DNA of 64,000 nt from Endozoicomonas sp. 4G (GCF_023822025.1 NZ_CP082909.1:2408001-2472000), one strand, 5' to 3'. Shown: positions 31,437 through 40,603, counted from the stretch's first letter. The notes: generated by a model from the letters alone, not told the origin. Numbers and translations: made by a program.

Positions 31437-33296
31437 TCAGCGTCGTTTCAAGGCAATGATGGCTCGGCGATCATTAATAGCCCGGTAGGCTAACCTTTCG
31501 AATTCGGGGTATTCACCGGGCTGGTACAGATTTTTCTTAACCACGAACTTGCGTGTCACAACCAATGTATTATTGTCCACTGCGTAGTGACTGCTGTATG
31601 AGCCCGCCTCATTATCGAGTTGAAAGCTATCAGGAAGCTGGGTTACTGCGTAACTTTCTGGCAGCTCCATGCGATATTCCCATTGATAATGACGAGGCCC
31701 CACTGTAAACGGATACTTGCGTTTTCCATCCACCAGATAGTCCCTCAGGGACAGAACATCCTTGAAATCCAACCCCGGAGCCGTAGTAATAAAGCCTTCC
31801 TTACCGAGCTCAAAAGCGTAGGGGCTGTGCCACTTACCCTGATAAGCTGGCTGTTTTGCCAGATCATAAGCGGGCGTTCCCGATAAAATATCGCCAAAGC
31901 CTCCGGTCTGAGTTTTAGCCAGAAGGTTATTTACCTTCCACTCACCACTGCCACTGGATGCCAGGAATCCCCGAATCTGCACCCCAATGGTTCCCGTACC
32001 GGTGATTTCACTCTCTCCTTTCAAAAACCCATTCTCAGACAGCACTGACTGGCTTTTTACCCAGTAACGGTTCTGATCCGGTTTTATGACAGGAAGATAT
32101 TGAGTTTCGCCTTTAGGGCTGGCCAGTACCACCCGCTTGCCCGACAGACTGTAATCCAACAGCCCGAACGGAGATAATGGAGAAACAGGATTGAGCCAGG
32201 TCATCAGTTCGGGGATATATAACAGAGCATGATTGAATTGCATGGAAGTCGCCACTGGCCAATCCCTATAGCTGTCATCCCAGCTGACCAGTGCCGGAGT
32301 TGACTCAATTCCACGGGCTTTTAACAATGTCTGCAATAACAAAACCTGATCTTTGCAGTCGCCATAACCATGACGAAGAATCTCTTCCACCGGGTGAGGA
32401 ACCAGCTCGTCTTCCAGATTAAAGCTATGGGACAGGTAATTAATATTCTGAGCCACCCAGTTATAGATCAGGACGGCCTCTTCCCGGGAGTCTTTGACCC
32501 CTTGAGTGACCTCGCTGGCCAGCTTGCGGATTTCATCATTGTCGGTCTGTCTGTCCAGGCTGCTTTTGTAGTAAATTTCACCGATCTCTTCCCAACTTTT
32601 CAGAGAAGTCAATGCAAACATGGGCAACACATCATCCGTATCGACCATGTGCGGCTCCCTCTCCCGATAAGGAAAATTTTCAAGGCTGACCAGCAGCTGC
32701 TTACGCTTGCCTTTCTGATGTTCCTTCACAGAGAACTCTCCCCTGCTTCCCCACTTCATGGGCGTGTTTTCAGGCAGCAGAATAGAGGCCACTATTTTTT
32801 TCTGTTCCAGTTCCATCTCGGGCTGCAATGCCATATTGAAACCCATTGGGCTTTCCTTATTCACCACATGCTCAAACTTCAGCCTCATGATACTGCCCGG
32901 TGTCAGTCGGGAGAAAATCACTACTGTCTCCCTGTTACGCCGGTCTTTATCACGTCCCCCCAGATCCTGTTCAAAAATATTTTCTTTTTCAACCGGGATC
33001 ACCTTTCCGTCCGGATGGGTAATGGACGCTTCCAAAACCTTCAGAGTTTCATTCTCGGAAAAAAAACTTTGGTGGTATTGCTGCAACGACTCAGCGCCTG
33101 CGGGAGTCAGTACCTCATACTCCAGCGTTACGATACGGGTATAACTCAGGTCATCCCTGATCTCGATCTGGAAATCAGACAACAGATTACGATAATTCTG
33201 GACAGTTTCATCTGCCTTCAGCAGGCCAGACATAACCAGAATCAAAAAGGACAGAATAACGGAACGAGCACTCATCGCATGATTCTTATCTGACAT
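31437..33296 (-). CDS. DUF3857 / transglutaminase-like secreted protein
   Basis: The 619-residue protein starts at ATG 33296 behind a strong GGGGGAG ribosome site, and has a signal peptide (ARSVILSFLILVMSGLL, cut before ADE). Residues 30-200 match the DUF3857 pattern of an extracytoplasmic beta-domain (ISYTRIVTLEYEVLTPAG-like, SITHPDGKVIPV). A transglutaminase-type core follows, with GYGDCKDQVLLLQTLLKARGI containing the putative active Cys and FNHALLYIPELMTW containing the His. A beta-rich C terminus completes it. The substrate is unknown. It is convergent with the paralogue array and shows no operon partner. Confidence 0.8.
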   Translation of the reverse strand: MSDKNHAMSARSVILSFLILVMSGLLKADETVQNYRNLLSDFQIEIRDDLSYTRIVTLEYEVLTPAGAESLQQYHQSFFSENETLKVLEASITHPDGKVIPVEKENIFEQDLGGRDKDRRNRETVVIFSRLTPGSIMRLKFEHVVNKESPMGFNMALQPEMELEQKKIVASILLPENTPMKWGSRGEFSVKEHQKGKRKQLLVSLENFPYREREPHMVDTDDVLPMFALTSLKSWEEIGEIYYKSSLDRQTDNDEIRKLASEVTQGVKDSREEAVLIYNWVAQNINYLSHSFNLEDELVPHPVEEILRHGYGDCKDQVLLLQTLLKARGIESTPALVSWDDSYRDWPVATSMQFNHALLYIPELMTWLNPVSPLSPFGLLDYSLSGKRVVLASPKGETQYLPVIKPDQNRYWVKSQSVLSENGFLKGESEITGTGTIGVQIRGFLASSGSGEWKVNNLLAKTQTGGFGDILSGTPAYDLAKQPAYQGKWHSPYAFELGKEGFITTAPGLDFKDVLSLRDYLVDGKRKYPFTVGPRHYQWEYRMELPESYAVTQLPDSFQLDNEAGSYSSHYAVDNNTLVVTRKFVVKKNLYQPGEYPEFERLAYRAINDRRAIIALKRR

Positions 33297-33514
33297 AACT
33301 CCCCCTTTGGCTAATGAAATTGAATCTACCAAAACATGAGCTTAGACCGTTACTACCAAAAAAGTTCAGTGATCCTGAAGATGAACACGGTCAGGCCGCA
33401 GTCAAGGCTGCCGGAGAAAAAGCTATTCCTGTAAATCATACCGAGTGACTATCAAGTCCGGGCTTGTTCAACAGACGGATAAGATTGCGGCTGCGGACAA
33501 TCTGTCCTTATTCG

Positions 33515-34001
33515 TTATGTGCTTGTTGACTTTAATAGTTGCAGAATTTGATAGCCATCACTGGGATAGTTTGCATATCCTCGTATAAACGAAGGATAAT
33601 GCATGGGTATTGCCGTCATGAGAAATGAAAAAAACGATATTGACGAGACACCGATCAACACAGACTGCATTTCACTTAAATATGATAATTTAAACACAAA
33701 CAAGGTGCTGATAAGAAAAATAGATAAGGAAGTTAGCGGCCCCAGTATTAACGTCCATAATTTTTCTTTTGTTGAAAGGTCTGCCTGCCAATAGCAATAG
33801 CCTACATAGGTTGATTGCAGTGATATTTTTAGTGTAAGGTTTTTCAACCTCGCTTCAAATTTATTTTCACCAACACCTAAAACAACTTCGACTCTCTTTC
33901 CCAATAACAGTGAAGGAATTGCATGTCCTAACTCGTGGAACAAAGTAATTAAAGGTGTAACAAATAGCCACGAAAATACAGCTATAAAAAAAATATGTCA
34001 T
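33515..34001 (-). pseudogene. M50-like membrane metallopeptidase, frameshifted at a T8 tract
   Basis: The main open stretch codes FHELGHAIPSLLLGKRVEV, with the HExxH zinc motif, then two hydrophobic segments (LILGPLTSLSIFLIS and LIGVSSISFFSFLM). The frame has no ATG; only TTG at 33943 would start it, directly at the motif. One base less in the T8 run (33986-33993) joins ATG 34001 (MTYFF) to IAVFSWLFVTPLITLFHELGH, an ideal first membrane helix for an M50 protease. That ATG lies 2 bases after the stop of the lipoprotein gene. The locus is therefore a frameshifted gene, a phase-variable gene or a sequencing error. About 162 residues when restored. Confidence 0.65.
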
Positions 34002-34003
34002 AG

Positions 34004-34213
34004 TTAATTTTTCTGATCTAATATTTCTTCTCTTTCGCGCGAATATTCTTCAAAGCTCTCATCATGAGCATCAAAACACTCTTGCTGCTGTGAGGGTGGC
34101 AACTTTACGCATTCCAATTTCTGATCGTGCTGAACAGTTTCGTAAACCATTTGATTGCTGCATGCAGAAGTCATTAATGTTATGACAAAGACAAGAAAGA
34201 TTTTTGTATTCAT
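34004..34213 (-). CDS. Small putative lipoprotein
   Basis: The 69-residue product begins MNTKIFLVFVITLMTSAC, a short signal peptide with a cysteine at a lipobox-like site (TSAC). This is followed by a hydrophilic, charged mature part with two Cys (LECVKLPPSQQQECFDAHDES). The frame is open upstream to 34309, but that part lacks features, and the ATG at 34213 best explains the signal peptide. It is immediately upstream of the M50-like gene and probably co-transcribed. The function is unknown. Confidence 0.55.
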   Translation of the reverse strand: MNTKIFLVFVITLMTSACSNQMVYETVQHDQKLECVKLPPSQQQECFDAHDESFEEYSREREEILDQKN

Positions 34214-34399
34214 TGGACTTTTAATCCAAAATCCTAAAGAGGTATAATACCAGCAATTCCCGCTGACCACCAATATATGTTCGATCCAATAGATTATTTC
34301 TGCCACCATTTATCCGGGGCGAACGACACCGGACTGGGTAATCAGCCAAACGATCAGCAAGTTCTAAACACAGGTCAAACAGGGCTACCAGCACCCTCG

Positions 34400-34752
34400 C
34401 TACGTGGTATTAACTACCAAATGCTCCAAGCTGGCGCTCCTGCCTTCAATAATCACTGTGAACAGATCTTCCCAGTTGTCGATGAGGAACCAGTCAAATA
34501 AGCCCCGTATAGCATGCCATAATGCTTTTTGGACTTCTTTGCATCAAGAGCCTGCTGGAAGAACTTGCAAGCCAACTGCTCTATCTGGTCGATGAGGAAA
34601 GCGGTAAAAGTCAGGCAGGCCAGGTTGGTCGCCAGATGCTGCTTTCCGTGCCCGTAGTTGTGTTCAAGGTGGTAGCCCTGTGTTTTCAGCGTGTTAAAGG
34701 TTTCGTTTTCAATTTTCCACTTTGCGCGGGCTCCTCTCATGACTTTTGCCAC
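34400..34752 (-). pseudogene. Transposase C-terminal remnant
   Basis: The minus strand codes MRGARAKWKIENETFNTLKT and YHLEHNYGHGKQHLAT, the conserved C-terminal part of a DDE-type transposase. A frameshift near 34490 interrupts it; in the next frame it continues FLIDNWEDLFTVIIEGR to a stop at 34400. Upstream a TAA lies 6 codons before 34735, so the catalytic half is missing. It is dead IS material. Confidence 0.7.
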
Positions 34753-34784
34753 GTTCTCTTAGGTGAGTTGTATATCGGTTACCC

Positions 34785-34945
34785 ATGCATTACCACTGGA
34801 TCAGTCAACGGGGTAATGAACGACACATTAATAATGATGCAGCTCTCTTCATTGAACGTGAGGAATATTGTTTTGCAATGCTTGTCGATGGTGCTCAGAA
34901 GGGGCAACCGGGTAATGCATTTAACCAGTTCATCCTGAATTATAG
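34785..34945 (+). pseudogene. PP2C-like phosphatase N-terminal fragment
   Basis: The sequence codes MHYHWISQRGNERHINNDAA and YCFAMLVDGAQKGQPGNAF, which resembles the start of PP2C-type serine/threonine phosphatases (RGN, N-D and DG motifs). The similarity stops at about 34945, where another fragment begins in a different frame. No catalytic remainder is present. The family call is from pattern memory only. Confidence 0.4.
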
Positions 34946-35149
34946 TTTGATCAGCTGTTGCTTGGCATGCTCCTGGGCTGGATGGCGATTCGTGTTTATC
35001 GCCGGTTTCGGGATCGTCACCCTGACGGACATCTGAGCCACCAGCTTTACTGGCTGGGCTTTTATTTTGTGGTTGCAAATGTTGCCGGAAAGGCAGGATT
35101 CTCAGGAGCTAACCCTTTAAAACAGCCACAAAAAAAGGCCATTGAATAA
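34946..35149 (+). pseudogene. TraL-like conjugation protein C-terminal fragment
   Basis: The frame reads LLLGMLLGWMAIRVYRRFRD then HPDGHLSHQLYWLGFY. This pattern of a membrane helix, basic patch, PDG and LYW resembles the C terminus of TraL of F/SXT-type conjugation systems. It has no start of its own and joins directly to the phosphatase-like fragment. It suggests that a conjugative element once lay here. Confidence 0.35.
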
Positions 35150-35165
35150 ACAATGACCTTTTTGA
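35130..35165 (-). terminator. Intrinsic terminator behind the tRNA remnant
   Basis: On the minus strand a nine-pair stem (AGGTCATTG with CAATGGCCT, one G-U pair, loop TTTATT) is followed by seven T. It lies directly after the tRNA 3' end at 35167-35187, as expected for the terminator of a minus-strand tRNA gene. Confidence 0.75.
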
Positions 35166-35166
35166 G

Positions 35167-35187
35167 TGGTGCCCGGAGCCGGAATCG
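35167..35187 (-). other. 3' end of a tRNA gene: probable attachment-site scar
   Basis: Read on the minus strand, these 21 bases end in GGCTCCGGGCACCA and form the T-arm 3' side, the acceptor strand and CCA of a tRNA of the type whose 3' end is CCGGGCACCA. No anticodon or 5' half follows at 35188 onward. Integrative elements leave such tRNA 3' ends as att copies. The following 35188-35386 contains nothing else I can identify. Confidence 0.6.
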
Positions 35188-35386
35188 GGCTGGCTTGGGG
35201 TCTGGGGGCTGGGTTTGATTAGTGCCATTTCATGTGACATATATCGAAAAATTCTATCTGATTTTCGTCCTGAAAAGGCCTTTCAGCTGATGGAGTTCTT
35301 GCACTCGGAGTTTCACCGGAATAAACAGCCCCTAACGTCAAATACATGATATGCTGTACAAGTGATTGTTTGAGCAGAATTCTCAG

Positions 35387-35599
35387 CTACCAACTCCCAG
35401 ACCCTATACCCAGAAAAAATGAGGTCAGCCCAAAAACAAAAAATAACCCCGTCAAAAGGCAGTATTTGATGACATACCCAAGAGTCAGCCCCTGATCAGC
35501 AAGCTTGATGATACCACCAATGATAAGTTTAAAGGCAAAGTAACCCGCAGAGAGAAAGAATCCCAAAGCGAGTAAATTAAACATCAGTTCCAGATCCAT
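35387..35599 (-). CDS. Small membrane protein of unknown function
   Basis: The 70-residue product has ATG at 35599 with AAGGAA about nine bases upstream. It contains two clear hydrophobic segments (LALGFFLSAGYFAFKLIIGG and YCLLTGLFFVFGLTSFFLG) joined by a short polar loop. I do not recognise a family. It stands alone between the tRNA scar and the metallophosphoesterase gene, about 130 bases from the latter, and could be co-transcribed with it. Confidence 0.5.
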   Translation of the reverse strand: MDLELMFNLLALGFFLSAGYFAFKLIIGGIIKLADQGLTLGYVIKYCLLTGLFFVFGLTSFFLGIGSGSW

Positions 35600-35726
35600 A
35601 ATAAAAGTTCCTTACAGCTGCCAACGGTTATTTTTCTTCAATAACGCCGCATATGATTTTTGAGAACAGATTCCCGTCATCAACCACAAAACCTATGCTG
35701 CACTCCTTGCACACAGCTGGTTATTA

Positions 35727-36638
35727 TTAAGGTCTGTCTATCCAAGTAAAGTTATCCTGAATAAGCTTCTTCTCACCCAACCAACGATAAGCCACCAGTC
35801 TTCCCCCAGGGCGTGCAACGCTGTAGTCAACACAGGCAACCTGGTCACTCATTGGCCTGGGCTGTCCACTCATCCAGTAATGCCCTACAAATAACGGTAC
35901 TGTGTCCGTGTAGCGATAACGTTGTTCGGGCAGTGGAGTGTCGGGCAATTCTGCCTGACCAGTCCCGATGGTTGCATTTGACCAATGAGTCGCTTGTTCA
36001 TCCCACCAGCGAATGCGGGCAGCGGTTCGCAGGTTTCCTTTTTTATCTCTGAAACTAACGCCTGGTGGTAGTTCCAGCTCTATCCCTTTTAATAGGTACT
36101 CTATTGCATGGTAGAGCGGGTGCGCTTTATCAGAAGCTGGAACATAAGCATCCGCTGTCAGGCAGTTATTTTCATCGAGAAAGTGGGCGACAATAGGAAA
36201 GCTGGTGTGATGCCATACTGCATGGATGATTCTCAATTCTCCCAGATCCAGAAACAGTGGCAGTGTCTTAAACCAGTTTATAGCTTCTTGATGTATGCTG
36301 GATAGAAATGGAAACTCAGCAATAAACTCCGCATGATCCCTGATGTTCTTCTCATTATGTGGACGAAGGAAATCGCCAGCACCATCCGATATCGAATAAC
36401 AGATGGCATTAAACTCGTGGTTACCCATCACCGCAAGAGCAGTTTCCTGCTCGACCATTGAACGACAAATGTCAAAGGTTTTACGGTGTTGTCCCTGGCC
36501 ATCTATAAAGTCCCCAACAAAAATGGCTTTCTGTTCGGGGTGGCGATATGCCGATTTACGTCGTTCATAACCAAGCTTGAGCAGTAAGGCTTCCAGCTCG
36601 TCAGCTCGACCGTGAATATCTCCAATAATGTCATACAT
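35727..36638 (-). CDS. Metallophosphoesterase
   Basis: This is a calcineurin-like phosphoesterase of about 303 residues starting at MYDIIGDIHGRADEL (ATG 36638). Metal-binding motifs are visible in order: GDIHG (residues 6-10), GDFIDG, GNHEF, and C-terminal VGHYW. The second motif has Gly where GDxxDR proteins have Arg. It resembles PrpA/PrpE-type protein or dinucleotide phosphatases, but I cannot name the substrate. The frame stays open to 36848 through a transposase fragment, making a chimeric reading of 373 residues. I take the internal ATG as the true start. Confidence 0.75.
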   Translation of the reverse strand: MYDIIGDIHGRADELEALLLKLGYERRKSAYRHPEQKAIFVGDFIDGQGQHRKTFDICRSMVEQETALAVMGNHEFNAICYSISDGAGDFLRPHNEKNIRDHAEFIAEFPFLSSIHQEAINWFKTLPLFLDLGELRIIHAVWHHTSFPIVAHFLDENNCLTADAYVPASDKAHPLYHAIEYLLKGIELELPPGVSFRDKKGNLRTAARIRWWDEQATHWSNATIGTGQAELPDTPLPEQRYRYTDTVPLFVGHYWMSGQPRPMSDQVACVDYSVARPGGRLVAYRWLGEKKLIQDNFTWIDRP

Positions 36639-36707
36639 TCTTATTCTCATTGCATAGCGAAGTAATGAAAAGGTTATCAGATTCAGTTTGATGAGAGAAA
36701 AGAAATT

Positions 36708-36848
36708 GCCTTTTTTCGGCAACACGGCCCGGTCGAGAAATTCTTCCAGTTTTTCAAGGTTTTCTTTTGACCAGAAACCTCGGTCATAACTGACTTGTGA
36801 TACTTGAGGAAATCGCTGTCTGGCACCTTCCGCAATAGTTACAGTCAC
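36708..36848 (-). pseudogene. ISNCY-type transposase internal fragment
   Basis: About 47 codons read GARQRFPQVSQVSYDRGFWS and FLDRAVLPKKG, a block typical of the catalytic region of ISNCY-family transposases. It is fused in frame upstream of the metallophosphoesterase and downstream of the IS3-type remnant, with no other part of the same IS nearby. Confidence 0.55.
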
Positions 36849-37167
36849 TTGGTCGTCCGTCTATTTTTCCATGACCAGATGACTTTGGCAAAGAAGGCGG
36901 CCGCCTTTTTTAATATCGCTCGCTCTTCCTTCAGTTTGGCGTTCTCTTTACGTAAACGTTTCAGTTCGTCGTATATATGTTCATCATTCTTCTGTGGCTT
37001 ACTGGAAGCCTCAGGTTGGTGATACTTGGTTATCCAAGTATGCAGGGTGTAATGTTAACCCCAAGCTCTCTGGCGGTTTCTGCCACTGGTTTAGCTGACT
37101 CAACTGCCAACTTTACCGCGGATTCCTTGAACTCAGCAGTGTATGATTTCATTTTCTTTTCAGACAT
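36845..37167 (-). pseudogene. IS3-family orfA with a frameshift
   Basis: From ATG 37167 the minus strand codes MSEKKMKSYTAEFKESAVKL and ETARELGVN, the helix-turn-helix of an IS3-type OrfA. A one-base loss near 37055 shifts the frame. The next frame continues LHTWITKYHQPEAS, then the leucine-zipper part ELKRLRKENAKLKEE and KKAAAFFAK, to a stop at 36845. orfB is absent. The element is inactive. Confidence 0.75.
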
Positions 37168-37299
37168 TTGGACACACCTTAATGGGCTCTTATATTACCC
37201 GTATTTATGTGTCCGGAGAACTATAACCACTTCATCTTGATAGTTGCCATTGTAGAATTGCCACTCTGATTCCGGGGAATCCCCGCAGGGGTGAACTGT

Positions 37300-37452
37300 A
37301 TGGCAAAGAGAACTGAACACGCTCACCATTTTATTCCAAGACAAGCCCGTTTCCGCTTCTCCGCGGAACTGGACGACTACTTGCCCATAGATAGCCGCCA
37401 TCAGCAGAAGACGTATCACTCCGAGGGAGTTTCAACCACTGCTAGAACTTAA
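37300..37452 (+). pseudogene. Possible Mut7-C ubiquitin-like N-terminal fragment
   Basis: A 50-codon frame from ATG 37300 codes PRQARFRFSAELDDYLPIDS, which resembles the start of Mut7-C RNase proteins (FRFYAELNDFLP type). It stops after TTART where the family would continue for about 200 residues. I treat it as a truncated remnant. The flanks 37168-37299 and 37453-37597 hold no gene that I can see. Confidence 0.3.
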
Positions 37453-37597
37453 CTTAAGTTTATTGATTCAGTGTCTTGACAGTGGGGTCCACCTTAGTGA
37501 TCAATAGTCATTGATATCTACATTGACTTTGTTGAGCGATAGCAGGTTGCAACAAGAAAAACCACAATAACAAGAAAAATTACAGGAATTCCATACC

Positions 37598-39082
37598 ATG
37601 ATCGTGTTTTTTATCTGCATAGCACTATTGATATTGGGTTATAAATATTACAGCCCATTCGTCGAAAAACAGGCAGGCATTGACCTTCAAGCACAAACAC
37701 CGCAAAAACGCTTCGACGAAGGGGTCGACTATGTTGCTATACATCCGGTGAAGGCTTATTTGATTCAGTTCCTCAACGTTGCTGGTGTCGGCCCTATCTT
37801 TGGACCCATCCTGGGTGCTCTTTACGGTCCTATAGCCCTACTCTGGATTGTACTGGGTAATATTATCGGCGGTGCTGTGCATGACTACTTCTCCGGGGTA
37901 ATGAGTATTAAAGAAGACGGTAAGTCCTTACCAGAAATCGCCGGGCATTATTACAATGTTTACTTTAAGGGTGTAATGCTGGTGTTTACTGCCATGCTAC
38001 TGTTCTTTGTGGGCGTAGTATTTATTATGAGTCCAGCAGGCTTGCTCAGTAATTTGAGCTACTTTGAAGGCACCATCTTCGCCAACAATACTTTCTGGGT
38101 TCTGTTGATTTTGGGTTATTATTTCATGGCAACCCTGCTGCCCATCGACAAGATCATTACCCGACTGTACCCAGTCTTCGGTCTGCTGATGATTGTCATG
38201 ACCACCCTGATCGCTATTGCGCTGCTGATTGATGCCCCTCACCTGCCAGTAGCCAGTGATTTCTTCATTTACATAACACACAGTCACCTGGAACATCAGA
38301 GCGCAATTCTTACACCTAACCTTCCCGGATTGCCTGTATGGCCTCTGCTGTTCATCACCATTACCTGTGGTGCCATCAGTGGTTTCCATTCCACTCAGGC
38401 TCCCATCATGGCTCGCTGCCTGACTAACGAGAAATACGTTCGCCCGGTTTACTACGGTGCCATGATGTCTGAAGGTCTGGTGGCCTGTGTCTGGGCACTG
38501 GCAGGTATTGCTGCTTTTCCCGGTGGTTACGCTGAACTGAAAGCCATTCTGGATATGGGTGGCCCAGGTATGGTCGTTAACGAAATCGCTTCCAGCTACC
38601 TGGGTGTATTGGGTGGTATCATGGCTATTATTGCGGTGGCTATCTTCCCGATTACTTCCGGTGACACCGCGTTCCGCTCACTGCGTCTAACGATTGTTGA
38701 TGCGTTTAACATTCCACAAAGCGTGCGTAATCGCATCCTGCTGGCTACTCCGATTTTGGCAATCGCTTACCTGATTACCTTTGTGGATTTTTCATTGATC
38801 TGGAGATACTTCGCCTTCTCCAACATGCTACTGTCTACCAGTGTGCTCTGGCTGGCCACCAAGTATCTGTTTGACCGTGGTGCTCTTCACTGGGTTGTGA
38901 GCCTGCCTGCGGTAGTCGGTACCAGTATCACTCTGTCTTATATCCTGACTGCCAGCATTGGTTTCGGGTTATCTCCGGAGTGGACCAAACCGGTCGGTGT
39001 AGTCATTGGAGTTTCAGCCCTAACGATCCTGATTCTGATGGATAAAAGACGAAAGGGTGAACTCTTTGATTCAGTTAGCTGA
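37598..39082 (+). CDS. Carbon starvation protein CstA family transporter
   Basis: CstA-type proteins are inner-membrane transporters linked to peptide and pyruvate uptake. The 494-residue protein has more than ten hydrophobic segments and the family block FDEGVDYVAIHP, FLNVAGVGPIFGPILGALYG and GGAVHDYFSG in its first 110 residues. GFHSTQAPIMARC follows near residue 270. AGGAATTCC precedes the ATG. This is the shorter family form, without the long C-terminal extension of E. coli CstA. It stands alone; a hairpin at 39153-39178 may end its transcript. Confidence 0.9.
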   Translation: MIVFFICIALLILGYKYYSPFVEKQAGIDLQAQTPQKRFDEGVDYVAIHPVKAYLIQFLNVAGVGPIFGPILGALYGPIALLWIVLGNIIGGAVHDYFSGVMSIKEDGKSLPEIAGHYYNVYFKGVMLVFTAMLLFFVGVVFIMSPAGLLSNLSYFEGTIFANNTFWVLLILGYYFMATLLPIDKIITRLYPVFGLLMIVMTTLIAIALLIDAPHLPVASDFFIYITHSHLEHQSAILTPNLPGLPVWPLLFITITCGAISGFHSTQAPIMARCLTNEKYVRPVYYGAMMSEGLVACVWALAGIAAFPGGYAELKAILDMGGPGMVVNEIASSYLGVLGGIMAIIAVAIFPITSGDTAFRSLRLTIVDAFNIPQSVRNRILLATPILAIAYLITFVDFSLIWRYFAFSNMLLSTSVLWLATKYLFDRGALHWVVSLPAVVGTSITLSYILTASIGFGLSPEWTKPVGVVIGVSALTILILMDKRRKGELFDSVS

Positions 39083-39152
39083 TTCTACAGACTGCGTTAC
39101 GCCAGCAGCTTGTATAACTGCTGACTAGGCAACAAGCTCAAACCTTAGCCTC

Positions 39153-39178
39153 GTACTGCGCCAAATCTGGCGCAGTAC
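39153..39178 (+). terminator. Perfect 11-pair hairpin downstream of cstA
   Basis: Arms GTACTGCGCCA and TGGCGCAGTAC surround a four-base loop, 70 bases after the CstA stop. No T-run follows, so termination is likely but not certain. Confidence 0.45.
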
Positions 39179-39325
39179 CCTTCACCTTCTCCTCACTGAA
39201 TAAAAACCTTCTGCCCTACCCCCTTGCTGCGCCTGACTTTGTACGATAGCCTTTAATTTCAGCACAAACTGGCTGGAAGCCTTTATTTGCTGACTACAAA
39301 ACAATAACAACACTTGGGAACCACA

Positions 39326-40579
39326 ATGAAACTCAGGTCTATTTGTACAGCTGCCATGTCCGTTGCAGCTTTAGGTCTCGCTGGATGCGTGTCAAAGCCA
39401 ACACCTCTTACCCCCGAACAACAGGCACAGCAGACAGCACTGATGGAAGCCTACATCGCACAGATGAAGGCAAAGACAGCACAGTTACAGCAAGGCTCTC
39501 AGCCCGTACCTGTTCAAAGACACAGTTCTCCAATACAGCCAGAATTACAAGACAACATAAAAATAATTTCTGAAGAAGAGCTTAACAGCCAGCTATCAGA
39601 ACTGGGAGATAAGTCAGGCGCAGCGTTTAAGCGGAAGAGAGATGGACTGCTCATCAATAACATGCCATTTTTTGATCCCGAAGGTGAGATTCTGGACTTT
39701 ACTGCCAATAATCATACAGGTGACTTTACCTACCTCGTAAAAACGGGTGATCGTACTGGTGTCGTAAAATATGCCAATGCCGGTAACCTACAGAAATCAG
39801 TGACACTGGCCAACCTAAAATATAGTCGCGGCAACTACAGCATCACAACGGTTACAGGCAAAAACCTGAGAGGACAGATAGTCACCCCTACCAGTAAAGG
39901 CTTTTCTGTATCCAGAAACGGAAGCATTTTCATCTATGAAGCAGGCAATGAACAGCTTGCCAGCTTTACCCCTCCTGATGGCTATCATGTAGCCCGATTC
40001 CAGAATGGCGATATTGCCAGCACGGGTTATATCCTGGTTGAGCGTAATGAGCCTGAAAAAGGTTCAATGGATGAGCTGATGAATTTTGGCACACTGGGCA
40101 ACCTTATGGGCATTTCAGAAGTATCCGATTACATGCTGGTTGGGCTGAGCAGTGGCAAGTCGATTCCACTTGTTATGACCACGGGGGGCAAGACTACCGG
40201 GTTCTATTCCAGTTGCGTCAAGAAAAGTGATTTCATCAATGAATGTGCACAGGCTGAGTTCAGAAATTCACTTTATGAAAAGGACGGCACCCCAAACATG
40301 GGGCACTACTACTGGCGTGTAAGCTGGTACGACACCCCTGAAGGCAGTTTTTCCGTTTCAATGGAGCAAGGGAGCAAGAAGATAAACATCAGAAGTCTTG
40401 ATACCAAAGAAAAGGCAACGCTCTTTGAAAGGTCTCTTGGTATCAATGACTATGCGGTTTCCCAAGACAGCTCCGGCAAATTAACCGTTAAAGCCAAGCT
40501 CGCATTTTCCCTGAAAGAGGTTCCAGATGCCGTAGATTTCTGGAAAAAAAATAAAGACCTGATGGCAGCCGAGAAATAG
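39326..40579 (+). CDS. Putative outer-membrane or periplasmic lipoprotein
   Basis: The 417-residue protein starts MKLRSICTAAMSVAALGLAGC at ATG 39326, a lipoprotein signal peptide with lipobox LAGC (Cys 21). A Gln/Ala-rich helical stretch follows (EQQAQQTALMEAYIAQMKAK), then a beta-rich body without recognised motifs (FTYLVKTGDRTGVVKYANAG, DGYHVARFQNGDIAS). Three Cys in the second half (SSCVKKSDFINEC) may form a disulfide. I cannot assign a family. It is convergent with the next gene across a hairpin terminator. Confidence 0.7.
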   Translation: MKLRSICTAAMSVAALGLAGCVSKPTPLTPEQQAQQTALMEAYIAQMKAKTAQLQQGSQPVPVQRHSSPIQPELQDNIKIISEEELNSQLSELGDKSGAAFKRKRDGLLINNMPFFDPEGEILDFTANNHTGDFTYLVKTGDRTGVVKYANAGNLQKSVTLANLKYSRGNYSITTVTGKNLRGQIVTPTSKGFSVSRNGSIFIYEAGNEQLASFTPPDGYHVARFQNGDIASTGYILVERNEPEKGSMDELMNFGTLGNLMGISEVSDYMLVGLSSGKSIPLVMTTGGKTTGFYSSCVKKSDFINECAQAEFRNSLYEKDGTPNMGHYYWRVSWYDTPEGSFSVSMEQGSKKINIRSLDTKEKATLFERSLGINDYAVSQDSSGKLTVKAKLAFSLKEVPDAVDFWKKNKDLMAAEK

Positions 40580-40603
40580 TCATACTGACTTCACGCATCC
40601 TGT

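Noticed and set aside
32370-33293. Plus-strand 307-codon frame within the DUF3857 gene
   Set aside because: It is antisense to a gene with a clear signal peptide, ribosome site and transglutaminase motifs.
35167-35187. Functional tRNA gene
   Set aside because: Only the 3' end is present; the D and anticodon arms are absent.
37195-37419. Minus-strand 74-codon frame containing FRGEAETGLSW
   Set aside because: No recognisable family, and the plus strand gives a more convincing Mut7-C-like fragment.
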